Positions 1 through 6,760 of a DNA stretch of 10,795 nt are shown one piece after another. Source of the stretch: CAZHGD01 sp964531735 (lineage in GTDB: Bacteria; Armatimonadota; UBA10988). Numbering within the stretch: position 1 is the first letter of the stretch; the number at the start of each line of letters is the position of its first letter. The notes under the pieces were generated by a model. It was not told the DNA's origin. It did not search any database and worked only from the letters and a program-made list of their open reading frames with translations. Position numbers and translations under genes: made by a program. The stretch covers positions 1 to 10,795 of the forward strand of contig CAZHGD010000218.1 in NCBI GenBank assembly GCA_964531735.1, written 5' to 3'.

Positions 1-2584
1 CCAGCGTGAACAGCGTGCGCTCGAGGCGCCCGATCTCTTGTAGGGCCTTGGCCAGTGCGTTCTGTCGGGGGTACGCGGCGAGCTTGCGCAACAGGACCGA
101 GGGCGCGACTGTCCCCGCCCGGATGGAGGCGGCCATCCGCAGCACCTCGTCCCAGTTCTCCTCGATCAGCCGCAGGTTCGCCACGCCGCCCACCAGCGGC
201 GCCAACGCCGCATAACCCGTGCCCCGACCGGCCACGACGAGCTTGCGGTCCGCCAGGGCCCGGATCCGCGGCGCGAAGCGGAAGCCGAGCAGGTGGCACA
301 GGCCGAACACGTAGTCCGCCACCCCGCCCGTATCGGTGTAGTGCTCCCGGATCGCGAGCGATGTCTCGTGGTGGAGCAGGCCGTCCAGCACGTGCGGCGC
401 CTCGCTGGCCGTGGCGGCAATGACCTTCGTATGGTAAGGGCCGAAGCGCCCCGAGAGGTGGGTATAGAACTTCACCCCGGCTCGGAGCCGTAGTGGGCGT
501 TGCGCTCGGCCCCGGCCTCGCCGTGCCCGCCGGCCCGGAAGAACTGGCCGTCCGGAGGTGTCGCCTTCACCCCAGAGGGCGCTCAGGGGCTCGGCGTGGA
601 TCGCCTCCACCAGGGTGGCCAGGCCGGCCGTGTACGTCTCATCCCGGATATGCCACTCGGCAGTCCACAGCAGCCGCGCGTGGCTCAGGCTGCCCGAGCT
701 GTGGGCCATGCGGGCGAGCCCGAGGTTCGTGGCGTCGGCCAAGAGTGCGCTCATGAGGGCCACGAGGTCGGCGGGCGGCGCCCCCGTGCGCAGGTGGACG
801 AACCGCTCCGCGAACCCGGTCCATCCCTGCACCTCCGTCAACAGGTCCGTGATCCGCAGGCGCGGCAGCATCCCGTACACTCGCCGGGCCAGCTCGTCCG
901 CCGCCTGGGAGGGGTCGCGCCGGATGGGGCTGATCGCCAGCCGCTCGTCGGCGATGGTCGCCCCCGGCAGCTCGCCGCGGGCAGCCAGGTCATCGACCTC
1001 CCGCAGCCGGCGCTCGAGGGTGGCAAGGCGCTCGCCGCGCCAGTCGTGGAAGGTGTCGGGCACGGCGAGCCCCAGCGCCCCCTCGCGCCGCAAGGTGGCG
1101 AAGGCGTCCGCCGGCAGGAGAAAAGTCTCGAAGGCGCGGAAGGCCCGGCTGCCCTCCACCCAGACGTCGCCCGCCCGTAGCCGGTCCCGCAGGTGGACCA
1201 TGACCGCCACCTCGTACGCGCGCCGGTCGAACGCGGAGCCGGAGCCGACCAACTGGCGCCAGACGGGCGGGAGGAACGCCGTGGGGACGGTGTCCGGCAG
1301 ACTGCGCCGCCCGGCCGCGTGCATCGCCTTGAGCGTCGCGAGCGCCTCGAGCAAGGGATCGCCCGCCTTCCAGGAGCGGAAGGTGAAGGCGGGCAGCAGG
1401 GCCATCGCCATGCGCCGCACCGCCGGGTGGCCGTTCAGGACCTCGGCCAGGTTGTCCTCCCGCGCCCCGTCCATCGTCCCGTCCGCCTCGACCACCAGGG
1501 TGGCGAGCCGGTCCCAGCCCACCGCCTGCTCGACGGCGGCCAGCGGATCGGCGCCGGTCTTGCGGGCGGCCACCAGCGCTTTGGCCATCGTCAGCAGGGC
1601 GCGGGTCGTGGTGACCAGCACCTGGGCGCGCCGGACGACGCTCGTTTGGTGCTGGGTGTCGGCCTTGCGGAAGATACTGCCGACCAGCTTGTCGAACATG
1701 GTCAGGGCCGCGTCGGTCAGCAACGCCTCCATCTCGCGGGCGAACACGACCAGGGTGGCCAGCCGGCGCGGCCCGTCGTAGCGGGAGACGTGCTGGGCAT
1801 CGAGGATGGCCGTTCCCCGGGCGATGGCGGCATAGCGGGCCCGATGGATTCGCTGCTCCCGGTCCGGCTCAAGGCCGAGGGCCCGCACCGCCGCGAGCCG
1901 TTCGACGAGACCGTCCAGGTTCTTTTGCGCCGGCGCCTCTGGCCAGTTCCGGATCCAGGCGAAGGGTGTCCGCCACCGCAGCACGTCGACCGTCAGCAGC
2001 CGTTCCAGTCGGGCCCGGCACTCCGGGTCAAGGCCGGCGATCAGGGCCTGGTGCGCCTGCCGGCGGGCCCGAGCCCGGGCGGCGAGGCCGATCCGCTCCA
2101 ATACCGCAGGCGCCGGGAGCAGGACACGGTGCTCCCGAAGGTGGCCGATCATGGCGGCCACGAGGGCGTCGCCCCGGTCGGTGCCGGTCGCCTCCTCCAG
2201 CGCTACTTTGGCGGTCGTCCGGTAGTCCTCCCGTCCGAAGGGTCGGACGCCGAGGTAGGTTTGCAGCTCGCCCAGGTGCTCCCGGCGCGTCTCTTCCCGC
2301 TGTGCGTAGAGCCAGAAGGCGTCCGCGCCGATGCCAAGTTGCCCGCCGATGTAGCTGAGCATGTCCGCTGGTGGCGCGTCCTCTGGGCCGATGGCCCGAC
2401 CCGGGAAGCGCAGGTAGGCGAGCAGCACAGCGAAGCCGAGGCGGTTGGGCTCGCGCCGGCGCTGGCCAATGAGCGCTAGGTCCTCCGGCGAGAACGTGTA
2501 GTGTCGCACGATGCCCGCCGCATCCGTCGGCGGGTCAAAGAAGGCAGCGCGGGCCGACGGCGACAGGAGTTGGCGTGGTTTCAT
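1..2584 (-). CDS. tnpA: Tn3-family transposase TnpA, C-terminus beyond window, two apparent frameshifts
   Basis: DDE transposase that pairs the terminal repeats and carries out replicative transposition. The reading frame is open from ATG at 2584 to the left edge (861 codons; the family is about 970-1000, so roughly 110-130 residues lie outside). Family signatures include RHYTFSPEDL and NRLGFAVLLAYLRFPG near the N-terminus, then LADATNLGLARMAH, KFYTHLSGRFGPYHTKV, HYTDTGG, FRFAPRIRALAD and AAYPRQNALAKAL. Between about 551 and 478 the frame reads unrelated Arg-rich residues, whereas the +1-shifted frame reads DGQFFRAGGHGEAGAERNAH, the family sequence. The frame is restored near 475-481, where GPG-V-K-F lacks one base. 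About 25 residues, including the SSSDGQ-type motif, are therefore scrambled; from memory that motif carries one catalytic acidic residue. These are real lesions or assembly errors. The ATG at 2584 was chosen because it gives the usual N-terminal leader before RHYTFS; its ribosome-binding site is weak. Confidence 0.92.
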   Translation of the reverse strand, partial: MKPRQLLSPSARAAFFDPPTDAAGIVRHYTFSPEDLALIGQRRREPNRLGFAVLLAYLRFPGRAIGPEDAPPADMLSYIGGQLGIGADAFWLYAQREETRREHLGELQTYLGVRPFGREDYRTTAKVALEEATGTDRGDALVAAMIGHLREHRVLLPAPAVLERIGLAARARARRQAHQALIAGLDPECRARLERLLTVDVLRWRTPFAWIRNWPEAPAQKNLDGLVERLAAVRALGLEPDREQRIHRARYAAIARGTAILDAQHVSRYDGPRRLATLVVFAREMEALLTDAALTMFDKLVGSIFRKADTQHQTSVVRRAQVLVTTTRALLTMAKALVAARKTGADPLAAVEQAVGWDRLATLVVEADGTMDGAREDNLAEVLNGHPAVRRMAMALLPAFTFRSWKAGDPLLEALATLKAMHAAGRRSLPDTVPTAFLPPVWRQLVGSGSAFDRRAYEVAVMVHLRDRLRAGDVWVEGSRAFRAFETFLLPADAFATLRREGALGLAVPDTFHDWRGERLATLERRLREVDDLAARGELPGATIADERLAISPIRRDPSQAADELARRVYGMLPRLRITDLLTEVQGWTGFAERFVHLRTGAPPADLVALMSALLADATNLGLARMAHSSGSLSHARLLWTAEWHIRDETYTAGLATLVEAIHAEPLSALWGEGDTSGRPVLPGRRARRGRGRAQRPLRLRAGVKFYTHLSGRFGPYHTKVIAATASEAPHVLDGLLHHETSLAIREHYTDTGGVADYVFGLCHLLGFRFAPRIRALADRKLVVAGRGTGYAALAPLVGGVANLRLIEENWDEVLRMAASIRAGTVAPSVLLRKLAAYPRQNALAKALQEIGRLERTLFTL

Positions 2585-2753
2585 GGAGGTGAGGTCCGAC
2601 CCGGCACGTCCCGCAACTGTTGCGGGAGTTTGTGGACAACGACCAGTTTGTGGACGTATTATCGGGACGGGTTCGGCCGGTCTGTAGGGCAGCCCAGGCC
2701 ACCGTCCCGCAACCGTTCGTTTGTTGGACGACTGCGCCACGAGAGGAGACCCC
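2585..2753. promoter_or_regulatory. Probable res recombination site and divergent tnpA/tnpR promoter region
   Basis: This is the spacer between the divergent transposase and resolvase starts, where Tn3-type elements keep their res site. A half-site resembling GTCCNNNAAC recurs. GTCCCGCAAC occurs at 2608-2617 and 2704-2713, and its reverse form GTTTGTGGAC at 2628-2637 and 2646-2655. Related copies sit at 2619-2627 (GTTGCGGGA) and 2719-2729 (GTTTGTTGGAC). They form inward-facing dyads: 2608-2627 is a perfect 9-bp inverted repeat around T2618, 2632-2655 is looser, and 2704-2729 is wider. Three dyads would fit the three resolvase subsites of a classic res. TATTAT at 2657-2662 is a possible -10 element, but no well-spaced -35 was found. 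Resolvase binding here would also repress both genes, as in Tn3. Confidence 0.6.
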
Positions 2754-3323
2754 ATGGCTCACATCCTCGGCTACGCCCGCGTGTCCACCGACGATCAGGA
2801 CCTGGACGGCCAGAAGCAGCGCCTCGAAGCCGCTGGTGCGTACCGCGTCTTCGAGGACGTGGTCTCGGGCAAGACCTTCCAACGCCCCGGCCTGACGGCC
2901 CTCCTGGACCACGTTCGCCCCGGCGACACGTTGGCTGTCGTGCGCCTCGACCGTCTGGGCCGTTCACTGCGGGAGCTGCTCGACGTGGTGGAGACGCTGA
3001 AGGAGCGCGGCGTGGCGTTGCTCTCGTTGGAGGAGCAGCTCGACACTTCCTCGGCGGCGGGCGAGCTGGTCTTCCACGTCTTCGGCGCCATTGCGCAGTT
3101 CGAGCGGCGTCTCATCGCCGAGCGCACCCGCGACGGGCTTGCCGCGGCGGTCGCGAAGGGCAGCCGTCCGGGCCGGCCGCCGCTTGATCGCGAGAAGCTC
3201 GAAGCGGCGTTGCTGCTGGTCAGAGCTGGCATGTCGCCGACCAGGGCAGCGCGCCAGGTTGGCCTCGGGCGGTCCACGCTCTACCGGGAGATCCAAGGCC
3301 AGTCGCTAGCGGGGGACGCTTAG
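2754..3323 (+). CDS. tnpR: Serine resolvase (Tn3-type cointegrate resolvase)
   Basis: Site-specific recombinase that resolves the cointegrate formed during replicative transposition by recombining two res sites; 189 aa, the normal family length (about 185). The N-terminal catalytic domain starts GYARVSTDDQ, with Ser11 as the expected nucleophile and Arg9 beside it. The RLDRLGRS block (64-71) supplies the conserved arginines. FERRLIAERT (116-125) begins the long dimerisation/DNA-contact helix. After a GRPPL linker (140-144) comes a C-terminal helix-turn-helix, SPTRAARQVGLGRSTLYREI (161-180). ATG 2754 was chosen over an upstream in-frame start at 2721 because AGGAG lies 5 bases before it (2744-2748) and the protein then begins at the domain's first strand. 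The stop codon lies inside the terminal inverted repeat. All key residues are intact. Confidence 0.95.
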   Translation: MAHILGYARVSTDDQDLDGQKQRLEAAGAYRVFEDVVSGKTFQRPGLTALLDHVRPGDTLAVVRLDRLGRSLRELLDVVETLKERGVALLSLEEQLDTSSAAGELVFHVFGAIAQFERRLIAERTRDGLAAAVAKGSRPGRPPLDREKLEAALLLVRAGMSPTRAARQVGLGRSTLYREIQGQSLAGDA

Positions 3324-3356
3324 CGTACGATTTCTGACATCCTCTGCCATGACCCC
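3319..3356. repeat. 38-bp Tn3-family terminal inverted repeat
   Basis: This 38-bp end reads CTTAGCGTACG inward of the element and closes with GACCCC at its outer edge. On the minus strand it therefore starts GGGGTC and ends CGTACGCTAAG, matching Tn3-family ends in length and in both conserved termini. It overlaps the last two bases of the final sense codon and the whole stop codon of tnpR, leaving no spare DNA between gene and transposon end. The partner end lies outside the window. Confidence 0.9.
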
Positions 3357-3376
3357 TTAGCGTTGTTTTCTACCCC
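3356..3376. repeat. Second, shortened Tn3-end-like sequence abutting the transposon
   Basis: Directly after the true end, 3356-3376 reads CTTAGCGT, then GTTTTCT, then ACCCC. These three blocks occur in the same order in Tn21-like 38-bp ends, but here they span only 21 bp. The first eight bases repeat the inner edge of the real inverted repeat, 37 bp downstream. It may be a decayed end of a second Tn3-type element into which this one inserted, or chance similarity helped by the short conserved motifs. Confidence 0.4.
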
Positions 3377-3567
3377 GCTGCTATCGGAAGGCCGATCCCG
3401 CCCTCAGCCGAGAGCCGTTAGTGGCGGTTTTTTGCGGAATTCTTGGACCACCCCCGACCCCGAGCCGAGCGGTCACCACTCTCGCTCGGCGCGCTGGTCG
3501 GGTGCCCCAGGTTCGTGTTGGCGCAGCTCGCGGCGTGAGCGACCACGGAGCCGCGAGCCCATCCGCC
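3357..3567. other. Intergenic stretch between transposon end and operon 3' end; no gene seen
   Basis: This 211-bp stretch separates the transposon boundary from the stop codon of the last operon gene. It holds the end-like sequence at 3356-3376, a small hairpin (ATCGG at 3383-3387 pairing with CCGAT at 3392-3396, loop AAGG) and a weak plus-strand terminator candidate at 3398-3433. No frame on either strand reads as a recognisable protein or as a clear remnant of one. No minus-strand terminator was found for the operon, since no A-run exists on the plus strand here. Transcription may therefore continue towards tnpR, against its direction. Confidence 0.6.
3398..3433 (+). terminator. Weak candidate rho-independent terminator (plus strand)
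   Basis: CCGCC (3398-3402) can pair with GGCGG (3423-3427), followed immediately by six T (3428-3433). The 20-base loop contains a 3-bp inner stem (CTC/GAG). The T-run after a GC stem fits a terminator for transcripts leaving tnpR, but the stem is short and the loop large, so it may be fortuitous. Confidence 0.22.
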
Positions 3568-3810
3568 TCAGGCCGGCGCCTCCTCATCGCGCTGTATCTC
3601 GGCGGCCGCTCCCAGGGGCGACCGCGGGGGCGGCGTGGCGTCCGGGGTGGCCGCGTACTCTGGGGTGTACTCGCGGTGCACGACCGTGCCCAGGCGCCTC
3701 TCCGCGGCGCGGGTCTTCTGTTCGCAAGTCGGTCCTTTGACGCCGGTGACGCGCTCTTCCACCACGCCGTCCCGGCGGACCACGTACTCACGCCGCTGTC
3801 GGTCGGCCAT
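3568..3810 (-). CDS. DUF2997-family small protein
   Basis: An 80-aa protein of unknown function, assigned to DUF2997 by pattern: a short N-terminal beta-hairpin-like segment (REYVVRRDGVVEERVTGVKG, 7-26), then a helix containing CEQKTRAAERRLG (29-41), ending in the typical HREYTPEY (45-52). The remaining 28 residues are Pro/Ala-rich and probably disordered. It follows DUF1257 with an overlap: TGATG if ATG 3810 starts, or ATGA if the adjacent ATG 3813 does. The first was chosen because GGAGG lies 7 bases ahead of it and only 4 ahead of the other. From memory, DUF2997 genes commonly sit next to DUF1257 genes in cyanobacteria and other bacteria, which supports both calls. It is the last gene of the operon, 211 bp from the transposon end. 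Function cannot be inferred beyond probable partnership with the DUF1257 protein. Confidence 0.8.
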   Translation of the reverse strand: MADRQRREYVVRRDGVVEERVTGVKGPTCEQKTRAAERRLGTVVHREYTPEYAATPDATPPPRSPLGAAAEIQRDEEAPA

Positions 3811-4190
3811 CATGCCACCTCCCGCTCTTCCAGCACCAACCGGATGCTGCCATCCGCCAGGCGCTCCTCTGCCAGCACGATCAGGCCATCCTGGGCCGCC
3901 TGGTCGCGCAGGCAGACGCAGGCGTACTGCTGTTGGGCATCGGCCAGGAACTCGTCGGCGTCGATCTTCAGGCCCCACCTGTCGACCACCAGCTCGGCGC
4001 CGCTTTCGGCCTCGCGGAAGCCCAGGTCGTAGCCTTCGGGGCGGCGGACGATCAAGTCGGCCGCCTGGGTCTGGCCGTTCCACCCGCGAACGTCGCCTGG
4101 CCCCTCGACGGCGTGACCGAGCTCCTCCAGGGCTCGCCTCAGGGCCCCCAGGTCGCGCAGTTCGGTTTTCAGCTTCGTGAAGTGCGACAT
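3810..4190 (-). CDS. DUF1257 (Ycf35-like) protein
   Basis: A 126-aa soluble protein of the DUF1257 family, which includes the plastid-encoded Ycf35; biochemical function is unknown. The family opening MSHFTKLKTELRDLGALRRA is clear (1-20), followed by ADLIVRRPEGYDLGF (44-58), LVVDRWGL (67-74) and a C-terminal strand LADGSIRLVLEE (111-122). Length fits the family. No signal peptide, membrane segment or cysteine cluster is present, so it should be cytosolic. The start is well supported by GGGAGGAG 8 bases before the ATG. It lies 23 bp after the FHA gene and overlaps the DUF2997 gene, so translation of the last pair is probably coupled. Its placement in a kinase/phosphatase/unfoldase operon suggests it is a client, adaptor or output of that module, which is inference only. 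Confidence 0.88.
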   Translation of the reverse strand: MSHFTKLKTELRDLGALRRALEELGHAVEGPGDVRGWNGQTQAADLIVRRPEGYDLGFREAESGAELVVDRWGLKIDADEFLADAQQQYACVCLRDQAAQDGLIVLAEERLADGSIRLVLEEREVA

Positions 4191-4213
4191 GGTCCCGTCT
4201 CCTCCCAGTTCAA

Positions 4214-4519
4214 CTACTCCGGTTCCACCACGACCAGATGGCTGCTGCCGACCCGGATCGGCTGGCCGCTCAGCACCACCCGGCGGACGCCCGCGTTGAC
4301 CCGCACATCAGCGACATAGGTCCCGTGGGTGCTGCCGAGGTCTTCCAGGAACAACTGCCCGCCGTCGCGCAAGAGACGTGCGTGCCGGCGCGACACGTGC
4401 TCATCGCGCGCCAACCGCACCTCGCACTCGCGGTCGCGGCCAATCGTGCCACCGCTGTCGCCAAGGGTCACGCTCTCGCCGTCGCGGGGGCCGCCAAGGT
4501 ACTCCACCACGATGCTCAT
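4214..4519 (-). CDS. Small stand-alone FHA-domain protein
   Basis: A 101-aa protein consisting almost entirely of one forkhead-associated domain, a phosphothreonine-peptide reader. Visible landmarks are the GRD strand turn (27-29), SRRHARL (43-49) with the Ser/Arg phosphate-binding residues and structural His46, and GSTHGTYV (62-69). In that last motif His65 replaces the usual Asn of STNGT, a known variant that may alter peptide contacts. No other domain, export signal or membrane segment is seen. It follows the Clp gene by 12 bp, with AGAGGAG 7 bases before the ATG. Next to a kinase, a phosphatase and an AAA+ unfoldase, it is most simply a phosphorylation-dependent adaptor that brings a target or the kinase to the unfoldase. 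That role is inferred from context alone. Confidence 0.92.
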   Translation of the reverse strand: MSIVVEYLGGPRDGESVTLGDSGGTIGRDRECEVRLARDEHVSRRHARLLRDGGQLFLEDLGSTHGTYVADVRVNAGVRRVVLSGQPIRVGSSHLVVVEPE

Positions 4520-4531
4520 GGCCTTGCTCCT

Positions 4532-6757
4532 CTAGCTCCAGGTCAGCCGCAGCTCGCCCTCGTGGCAGGTGACTTCGATGCTGCCACCGGCGCCCGGGTC
4601 GCGGTCAAGCAGTAGATCCGACAGCGGGTCCTCCAGCAGGCGTTGGATGGCCCGCCGCAGCGGTCTGGCGCCCATCGCCGGATCGAACCCCTCATCGCAG
4701 ATGCGGTCCAGAGCCTCGGCCGCGAGCGACAGCGTGCAGCCATGCTCCGCGAGCCGTGCCACCAGGGGCGCCACCATGACCTCGGCCACGCGGCGCAGGT
4801 CGGCGCGCCCCAACGGACGGAACACGGTCACGCTGTCGATGCGGTTGAGGAACTCGGGCGTGAAGGTGTGTCGCAGCGCCTCCTGCACGTGCGCCGCCAA
4901 CCGTTCGGCATCGCCGCCGCAGTCGCGCACCGTATCCGCATCGACGCCCGCGTTGGTGGTCATGATAAACACCGCTTGGCGGCCGTCGGCGGTGCGACCG
5001 TGGCTGTCCGTCAACCGGCCGTCGTCGAAGAGCTGCAGGAACAGGTTCCAGACGTCGGGATGCGCTTTCTCGAACTCGTCCAGCAGCACCACCGCGTAGG
5101 GTCGCCGTCGCAGGGCGCCGGTCAACTGACCTTCCTCCTCGTGCCCGACATAGCCGGGCGGCGAGCCGATCAGCCGCGACAGGTTGTGCTTCTCCATGTA
5201 CTCGGACATGTCGATGCGGATCAGGCTGCTCGGAGTATGGAAGAGGAACTCCGCCAAGGCCTTGGCCAACTCCGTCTTGCCAACTCCGGTGGAGCCGGCA
5301 AAGAGAAACACGCCGGTCGGCCGCTGCGGATCGGTCAGGCCGGCGCGCGCCCGTCGGACCGCCTGCGCCACGGTGGCGACGGCCTCTGGTTGGCCGATGA
5401 CGCGTTCGGCCAGCCAGTCGCGCAGCCCGCTCAGGCGTCTACGCTCGTCCTCGTTCAGCGCCGTGACCGGCACCCCGGTCCACGCGGAGATGACTTCCGC
5501 CACGGCTTCCGGCTCGACGGTGCTGGGCACGCCGCGCTCCGGCCCGCCGCCGACCGACAGGGACCCGATGCGCCGCCGCGCGCAGGCCTGGTCGAGCAGG
5601 TCGAACGCCTTGTCGGGGAACCGCCGGTCGGGCAACAGCTTGGCCGCCAGGTCGACGATCCGCGCCAAGGTCTCGTCGGGGATCATCACCTGGTGATGCT
5701 CCTGGTACCGGGGCACTGCCGCCTGCAAGATGGCGAGGGTGGTGGCCTGGTCGGGCTCCTCGACGACGATGCACTGGAAGCGGCGCTCCAGCGCGCCGTC
5801 GGGCTCGATGTACCGGCGGTACTCGTCCTGCGTGGTGGCGCCGATGCAGGCGAAGTCGCCGCGCGCCAGCGCCGGCTTGAACAACTGAGCGGCGTCCATG
5901 CCGCCCGAACTGCCACCGGCGCCGACCAACAGGTGGATCTCGTCGATGAACAGGATCACCTCACCGGCCGCCTCGCGCACCTCGCGCAGCAGGGAGTTGA
6001 TCCGCTCTTCGAACTGTCCGCGCAGAGACGTGCCCGCCACCAGCGCCGACGGGCTGATCTCGATGATGCGCTTGTCCTGCAACTCGGGGAAGCCCGGCAG
6101 GTCACGCTGGGCGATCCGCCAGGCCAGGCCCTCGACCACCGCGCTCTTGCCGACGCCCGCCTCGCCGATGAGCAACGGGTTGCTCTTGGTCCGGCGGGCC
6201 AGCGTGCGGGCCATTTCGAGCAGTTCCTCGCGCCGCCCGATGGCCTCGTGCAGTTCGCCGGCCGCCGCGAGTGCGGTCAGGTCGCGGCCGACCTGCGCCA
6301 GCACCGCATCGGCGGCGGGTGCCGGCCGGGCCGCCCGCCGGGCGGTCTGGACCAGCCGGTCCCAGTCGACGCCGACTTCGGCCAGAGCGACGGCTACCAG
6401 GCTGCGCGGCTCCTCGAGCACCGCCAGCACGAGGTGCCGCTCACCGGCTCGCGGCGCGCCGTCTGCTGTGGCCAGCGCCTGACAGCGGGCCAGGACGCGG
6501 CCGCACCGCTCCGTCGGCAGCGGCAGGCCGTCACCCTCGCCGGGATCCGGAGCATAGCGCGCCCGCACCGCGTGGCGGATCTCGCTGTCGTCGAGGCCCA
6601 TCTCCTGCAGGCTGCGCCGCAGCAGGCCTTCGCGCACCCGTGTCAGCGTGATGAACAGGTGCTCCACACCAAGGTAGTGGTGCCCGGCCGCGCCCGCCTC
6701 GGCCGCGGCGGCTTCGCGTAGCATCACCAACGGGTCCTGGCCGCTGCTCTCCGCCAT
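4532..6757 (-). CDS. Clp-family double AAA+ unfoldase (ClpA/ClpB/ClpV-like), no middle domain
   Basis: A 741-aa HSP100 ATPase that should assemble as a hexamer and thread or remodel protein substrates. Domains in order: Clp_N repeats (about 1-140); first AAA+ with Walker A GEAGVGKS (198-205), Walker B VILFIDEIH (267-275) and arginines LERRF (323-327); second AAA+ with Walker A GSTGVGKT (488-495), Walker B VVLLDEFEKAH (556-566), pore loop GYVG (535-538), EFLNRID (635-641) and sensor-2 GARPLRR (696-702). Only a short linker (about 390-420) joins D1 to D2, so the ClpB/ClpC coiled-coil middle domain is absent. No IGF/IGL-type ClpP-docking tripeptide appears between D2 Walker B and EFLNR. The D1 pore loop reads SLRG (244-247), not KYRG. 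It is thus more probably a remodeller than a protease partner. The ATG is 3 bp after the phosphatase stop, with GGAGGAGG 8 bases upstream. Confidence 0.93.
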   Translation of the reverse strand: MAESSGQDPLVMLREAAAAEAGAAGHHYLGVEHLFITLTRVREGLLRRSLQEMGLDDSEIRHAVRARYAPDPGEGDGLPLPTERCGRVLARCQALATADGAPRAGERHLVLAVLEEPRSLVAVALAEVGVDWDRLVQTARRAARPAPAADAVLAQVGRDLTALAAAGELHEAIGRREELLEMARTLARRTKSNPLLIGEAGVGKSAVVEGLAWRIAQRDLPGFPELQDKRIIEISPSALVAGTSLRGQFEERINSLLREVREAAGEVILFIDEIHLLVGAGGSSGGMDAAQLFKPALARGDFACIGATTQDEYRRYIEPDGALERRFQCIVVEEPDQATTLAILQAAVPRYQEHHQVMIPDETLARIVDLAAKLLPDRRFPDKAFDLLDQACARRRIGSLSVGGGPERGVPSTVEPEAVAEVISAWTGVPVTALNEDERRRLSGLRDWLAERVIGQPEAVATVAQAVRRARAGLTDPQRPTGVFLFAGSTGVGKTELAKALAEFLFHTPSSLIRIDMSEYMEKHNLSRLIGSPPGYVGHEEEGQLTGALRRRPYAVVLLDEFEKAHPDVWNLFLQLFDDGRLTDSHGRTADGRQAVFIMTTNAGVDADTVRDCGGDAERLAAHVQEALRHTFTPEFLNRIDSVTVFRPLGRADLRRVAEVMVAPLVARLAEHGCTLSLAAEALDRICDEGFDPAMGARPLRRAIQRLLEDPLSDLLLDRDPGAGGSIEVTCHEGELRLTWS

Positions 6758-6760
6758 GGC

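Larger units (their letters stand above)
1..3356. mobile_element. Tn3-family transposon, right-hand part (left end outside window)
   Basis: The element consists of a divergent tnpA (minus) and tnpR (plus) pair, an intervening res-like region, and one 38-bp terminal inverted repeat at 3319-3356. Read outward-in on the minus strand, that repeat begins GGGGTC and ends TACGCTAAG, the classic Tn3-family end. Divergent tnpA/tnpR with res between them is the Tn3-subgroup layout. No passenger gene is seen in this part; any cargo would have to lie beyond the left edge, past the end of tnpA. The outer boundary is taken as C3356, so a 5-bp target duplication, if kept, would start as TTAGC at 3357-3361. 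It cannot be confirmed without the other end. The transposase carries apparent frameshifts, so the copy may be unable to move by itself. Confidence 0.9.

Noticed and set aside
558..2479. Long plus-strand open frames (558-1781 and 1193-2479)
   Set aside because: They lie opposite the transposase, whose continuous family motifs define the coding strand.
2721..2753. Upstream in-frame start for the resolvase
   Set aside because: It would add residues not seen in the family and lacks the good AGGAG spacing that ATG 2754 has.
3383..3396. Hairpin ATCGG-AAGG-CCGAT as operon terminator
   Set aside because: Only five base pairs and no T-run on either strand after it.
3421..4319. Plus-strand open frames across the DUF1257/DUF2997 area
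   Set aside because: Low-complexity products without recognisable motifs or ribosome-binding sites; the minus strand carries recognisable families with good sites.
4643..6721. A 692-codon plus-strand open frame opposite the Clp gene
   Set aside because: It is antisense to a protein with intact Walker, pore and sensor motifs; its His/Gln/Arg/Gly-rich product matches nothing and is typical of high-GC antisense frames.
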